From Clostridia bacterium (GTDB lineage Bacteria; Bacillota; Sulfobacillia; SLMV01), in NCBI GenBank assembly GCA_003554565.1, contig PWGR01000175.1, positions 1-34,159 on the forward strand: 34,159 nucleotides of DNA. The letters are read 5' to 3'. The position numbers and the translations under genes are program-made. The notes below the pieces were generated by a model. The model ran no database searches and had not been told where the DNA came from. It worked only from the letters and a program-made list of their open reading frames with translations. The first letter of the stretch is position 1; each line of letters opens with the position of its first letter. Positions 32,745-34,159 of this stretch are shown piece by piece.

Positions 32745-32848
32745 GGCCATTGGCCTCACGGTTTAGGGCAATGTTTGTGTTCACTGTTTGCCCGCCCTTT
32801 CGTCTGCGGGTGTCACAATATCTCACCCATGTCGTGCAGCCAACGGCC
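32745..32848 (-). ncRNA. Domain VI of the intron with an 84-nt insertion
   Basis: The basal domain VI helix pairs GGCCGTTGGC (32848-32839) with GCCAATGGCC (32754-32745), flanked by GAG/CTC around the bulged branch-point region. Instead of a small loop, the helix holds 84 extra bases. These can fold at least into GGGTG/CACCC and GGGCAA/TTGCCC hairpins. Confidence 0.65.
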
Positions 32849-32855
32849 CCTCGTC

Positions 32856-32889
32856 AAACCGTGCATGAGGTGCTACCTCACACGGCTTT
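32856..32889 (-). ncRNA. Domain V of the ORF-less group II intron
   Basis: Thirty-four bases: an 8-bp lower helix AAGCCGTG/CACGGTTT, a TG bulge on the 3' side, and an upper helix TGAGGT/ACCTCA with a small loop. Length and bulge position match the catalytic domain V of group II introns. Confidence 0.85.
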
Positions 32890-33586
32890 CACCACGCGTT
32901 CACCAAACGGCATTACGCTTTCGCTTGGCCGTCCAGTACAGTGCCCTCCGAAGTTCTCACACGCCGCGATGTCGGGTGGTATTAGCCCTGTCGGGCACTC
33001 ACCGGTGCTTCCCCTCTTCGGACACATCGCGCTTCCTCGGGTCCTTCCCTCAGGTCGAGTTATGTTGTCTCGACCCTGCCAGCGGTACTATTACCCGATC
33101 CGAATCCCTCTCGCCAGGCTATCCCTTCGTGGGTCTCACTTATAGATAGCCCCGTTTCGGCGAGTAGGGCCTCCCCCGCTTTCCTACTGTGCCTTCTCCA
33201 CATGCCGCTCCCTATACACCGGGGAGGCCGCGGACATCTTCTCCCTGCCGCTCAGTCCACGATCCTGCCTTCGCCCAAATGGCTGAGGCTCGGCCCTCCC
33301 TGCACCAGCTCTCCCAGTCATTCGCGCCGGTCCTGCAGTGACGATGCATCTATGGGATTCCCTTGTGGTACAGCCTGTGGATTCGCCTCCGCTCACGGAC
33401 TGGGTTCTGGAGCGTTTGTCAGGTCGCTCAGACACACTGATCTCTCAGCATGCCCGACCTCAGGCTATCTGGCATATTCAGGGTGTTACCAGAACGACCT
33501 CCTTTCAGGTCGTTGACATCAATAGGTGTCGGGGCACACGCCATTCCCTGCAGTTCTATGTTGCCATCTACATCAAAGTGAGGGCT

Positions 33587-33781
33587 CTAACATAATGCGC
33601 CTACTCTACTCTTATAGTCGAAATAATCACTTTCCCATTGAAGTATGCCGGGCGTGATATGCGTCCAGGGCCGGCCAAGGAGGAGGTCCGCAGAAGACAG
33701 AGCATAGACATGTGGCTGAGGTGCGCCGGGCTGAGCGCCCGCAGCCGAATTGCCCATCTCTTGCTGGATGTACTGCATCAT
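33587..33781 (-). CDS. Small unrecognised protein (64 aa)
   Basis: Starts MMQYIQQEMGNSAAGAQPG with GGAGG ten bases upstream and ends SDYFDYKSRVGALC. Composition is protein-like (Pro/Gly/Ala-rich first half, aromatic second half), with no membrane segment. I do not recognise it. It lies 48 bases before the 5' splice site of the group II intron in the same orientation, so it may be part of the interrupted transcript. Confidence 0.4.
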   Translation of the reverse strand: MMQYIQQEMGNSAAGAQPGAPQPHVYALSSADLLLGRPWTHITPGILQWESDYFDYKSRVGALC

Positions 33782-33828
33782 GCTGGTATATCCTCCACAG
33801 GAATCACTCGCATAAATGACCTGGGGCT

Positions 33829-33984
33829 CTATTCAAACCTCTCAACCCCAGCCGAAATACCCAGCCACCCCAAGCCCATGCTCTCCACATTGCGGACATG
33901 AGTCCAGACACATGTACTGCCCGCTTTTCTGCACAGCCTGCCGCGATCCTCCCGTGCGACCATCAGGATACCGATGCTCGGCAT
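33829..33984 (-). CDS. Small unrecognised ORF (51 aa)
   Basis: ATG at 33984 with GGAGGGG six bases upstream; the product begins MPSIGILMVAREDRGRLC and contains CVWTHVRNVESMGLGWLG. The ribosome binding site is good but the sequence is not recognised. It precedes the 64-residue ORF by 47 bases in the same direction. Confidence 0.35.
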   Translation of the reverse strand: MPSIGILMVAREDRGRLCRKAGSTCVWTHVRNVESMGLGWLGISAGVERFE

Positions 33985-34046
33985 CTGACACCCCTCCGAT
34001 TCTCCGGCAGCGGAATCACCTGTCACCGCCGTCCTCACATAAACCC

Positions 34047-34159
34047 TCAATCCGAAGGTACGGCAGCGGCCTCAATCTCCTCACACTCCTCCCCCGCTAA
34101 AAACTCATCTATGTGCGGGATAAAGGCAAACCCAACCCCGGCAACGGTGCAGCAGCCAA
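34047..34159 (-). CDS. C-terminus of a gene entering from the window edge
   Basis: The open frame from the edge reads GCCTVAGVGFAFIPHIDEFL then an acidic tail EECEEIEAAAVPSD and TGA at 34047-34049. The hydrophobic stretch followed by an acidic tail looks protein-like, possibly a membrane protein end. The family cannot be named from 36 residues. Confidence 0.4.
   Translation of the reverse strand, partial: GCCTVAGVGFAFIPHIDEFLAGEECEEIEAAAVPSD

Larger units (their letters stand above)
32737..33539 (-). mobile_element. Complete-looking ORF-less group II intron (803 nt)
   Basis: On the minus strand the element begins GTGTGCCCCGACACC at 33539, a GUGYG 5' end, and ends CCTACTCTAC at 32737 with the bulged A seven bases from the end. 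Domain V is a 34-nt hairpin at 32856-32889 with a TG bulge on its 3' side. EBS2 CTGCAG (33338-33333) and EBS1 GCCATT (33283-33278) pair with the last bases of the 5' exon (ACTGCAGGG then AATGGC), in the usual EBS2-before-EBS1 order. No reverse transcriptase frame exists between the domain I region and domain V, so movement would need a protein in trans. The exons join a region with no recognised gene. Confidence 0.85.

Noticed and set aside
32712..33149. Protein-coding frames on the + strand across the 32.7-33.5 kb region
   Set aside because: The region is explained by a group II intron on the minus strand; the frames are unrecognised and typical of structured RNA.

Overview
The window looks like a chromosomal segment of a moderately high-GC Gram-positive anaerobe (Bacillota, Clostridia-like). 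This is inferred, not proven. The signs are three T-box tRNA-sensing leaders, separate PurS/PurQ/short PurL, an Fe-S type PurF with a propeptide, a GSI-alpha type glutamine synthetase, a short prolyl-tRNA synthetase with a C-terminal Cys4 site, and strong AGGAGG-type ribosome binding sites with sigma-A-like promoters. Acidic stretches in several exported proteins (for example the DUF4340 protein) hint at a salt- or alkali-adapted lifestyle. No rRNA, tRNA, CRISPR array or phage genes were seen.

Layout. 1-142: 3' end of a group II intron (+), stopping 4 bases short of the proS stop codon. 147-4357 (-): T-box-controlled proS and a Lon-like protease. 4579-7272 (-): P-II-like regulator, CPA-type cation/proton antiporter and a yibE/F-family gene broken by an in-frame TGA. 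7584-9847 (+): M20 peptidase/amidohydrolase and a small lipoprotein. 9858-12437 (-): probable operon of a DRG/OBG-type TGS GTPase, an unrecognised 258-residue protein and a metallo-beta-lactamase-fold hydrolase. 12534-17223 (-): four-gene Gld-like ABC system (ATPase, permease, GldG-like auxiliary protein, DUF4340 protein) with overlapping or close-packed genes. 17224-17790: gap with hairpins, promoters on both strands and one small ORF. 17791-24467 (-): complete tryptophan operon trpE-G-D-(CF)-B-A behind a tandem T-box leader and a strong promoter. 25114-29815 (+): purS-purQ-purL-purF from a strong promoter divergent from trp. 29912-31288 (-): glnA, convergent with purF. 31585-32586 (-): flippase-like membrane protein with a Fur-box-like operator upstream. 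32737-33539 (-): an apparently intact 803-nt group II intron without an ORF. 33587-34159 (-): small unrecognised ORFs and the C-terminus of a gene running off the window.

How it fits together. The centre is nitrogen and amino-acid anabolism. Glutamine made by GlnA feeds the glutamine amidotransferases TrpG, PurQ and PurF encoded nearby. TrpE makes anthranilate from chorismate, and TrpD, the TrpC-TrpF fusion and TrpAB finish tryptophan. Proline and tryptophan charging are sensed by T-boxes. 

Most notable observations: the ORF-less intron with matching EBS/IBS pairs and an enlarged domain VI; the tandem trp T-boxes, of which the proximal one is unusually short; a purF that has only a CTG codon available as start, overlapping the purL stop; a Gln-to-Leu change beside the TrpG nucleophile; and the P-II-like/antiporter pair.
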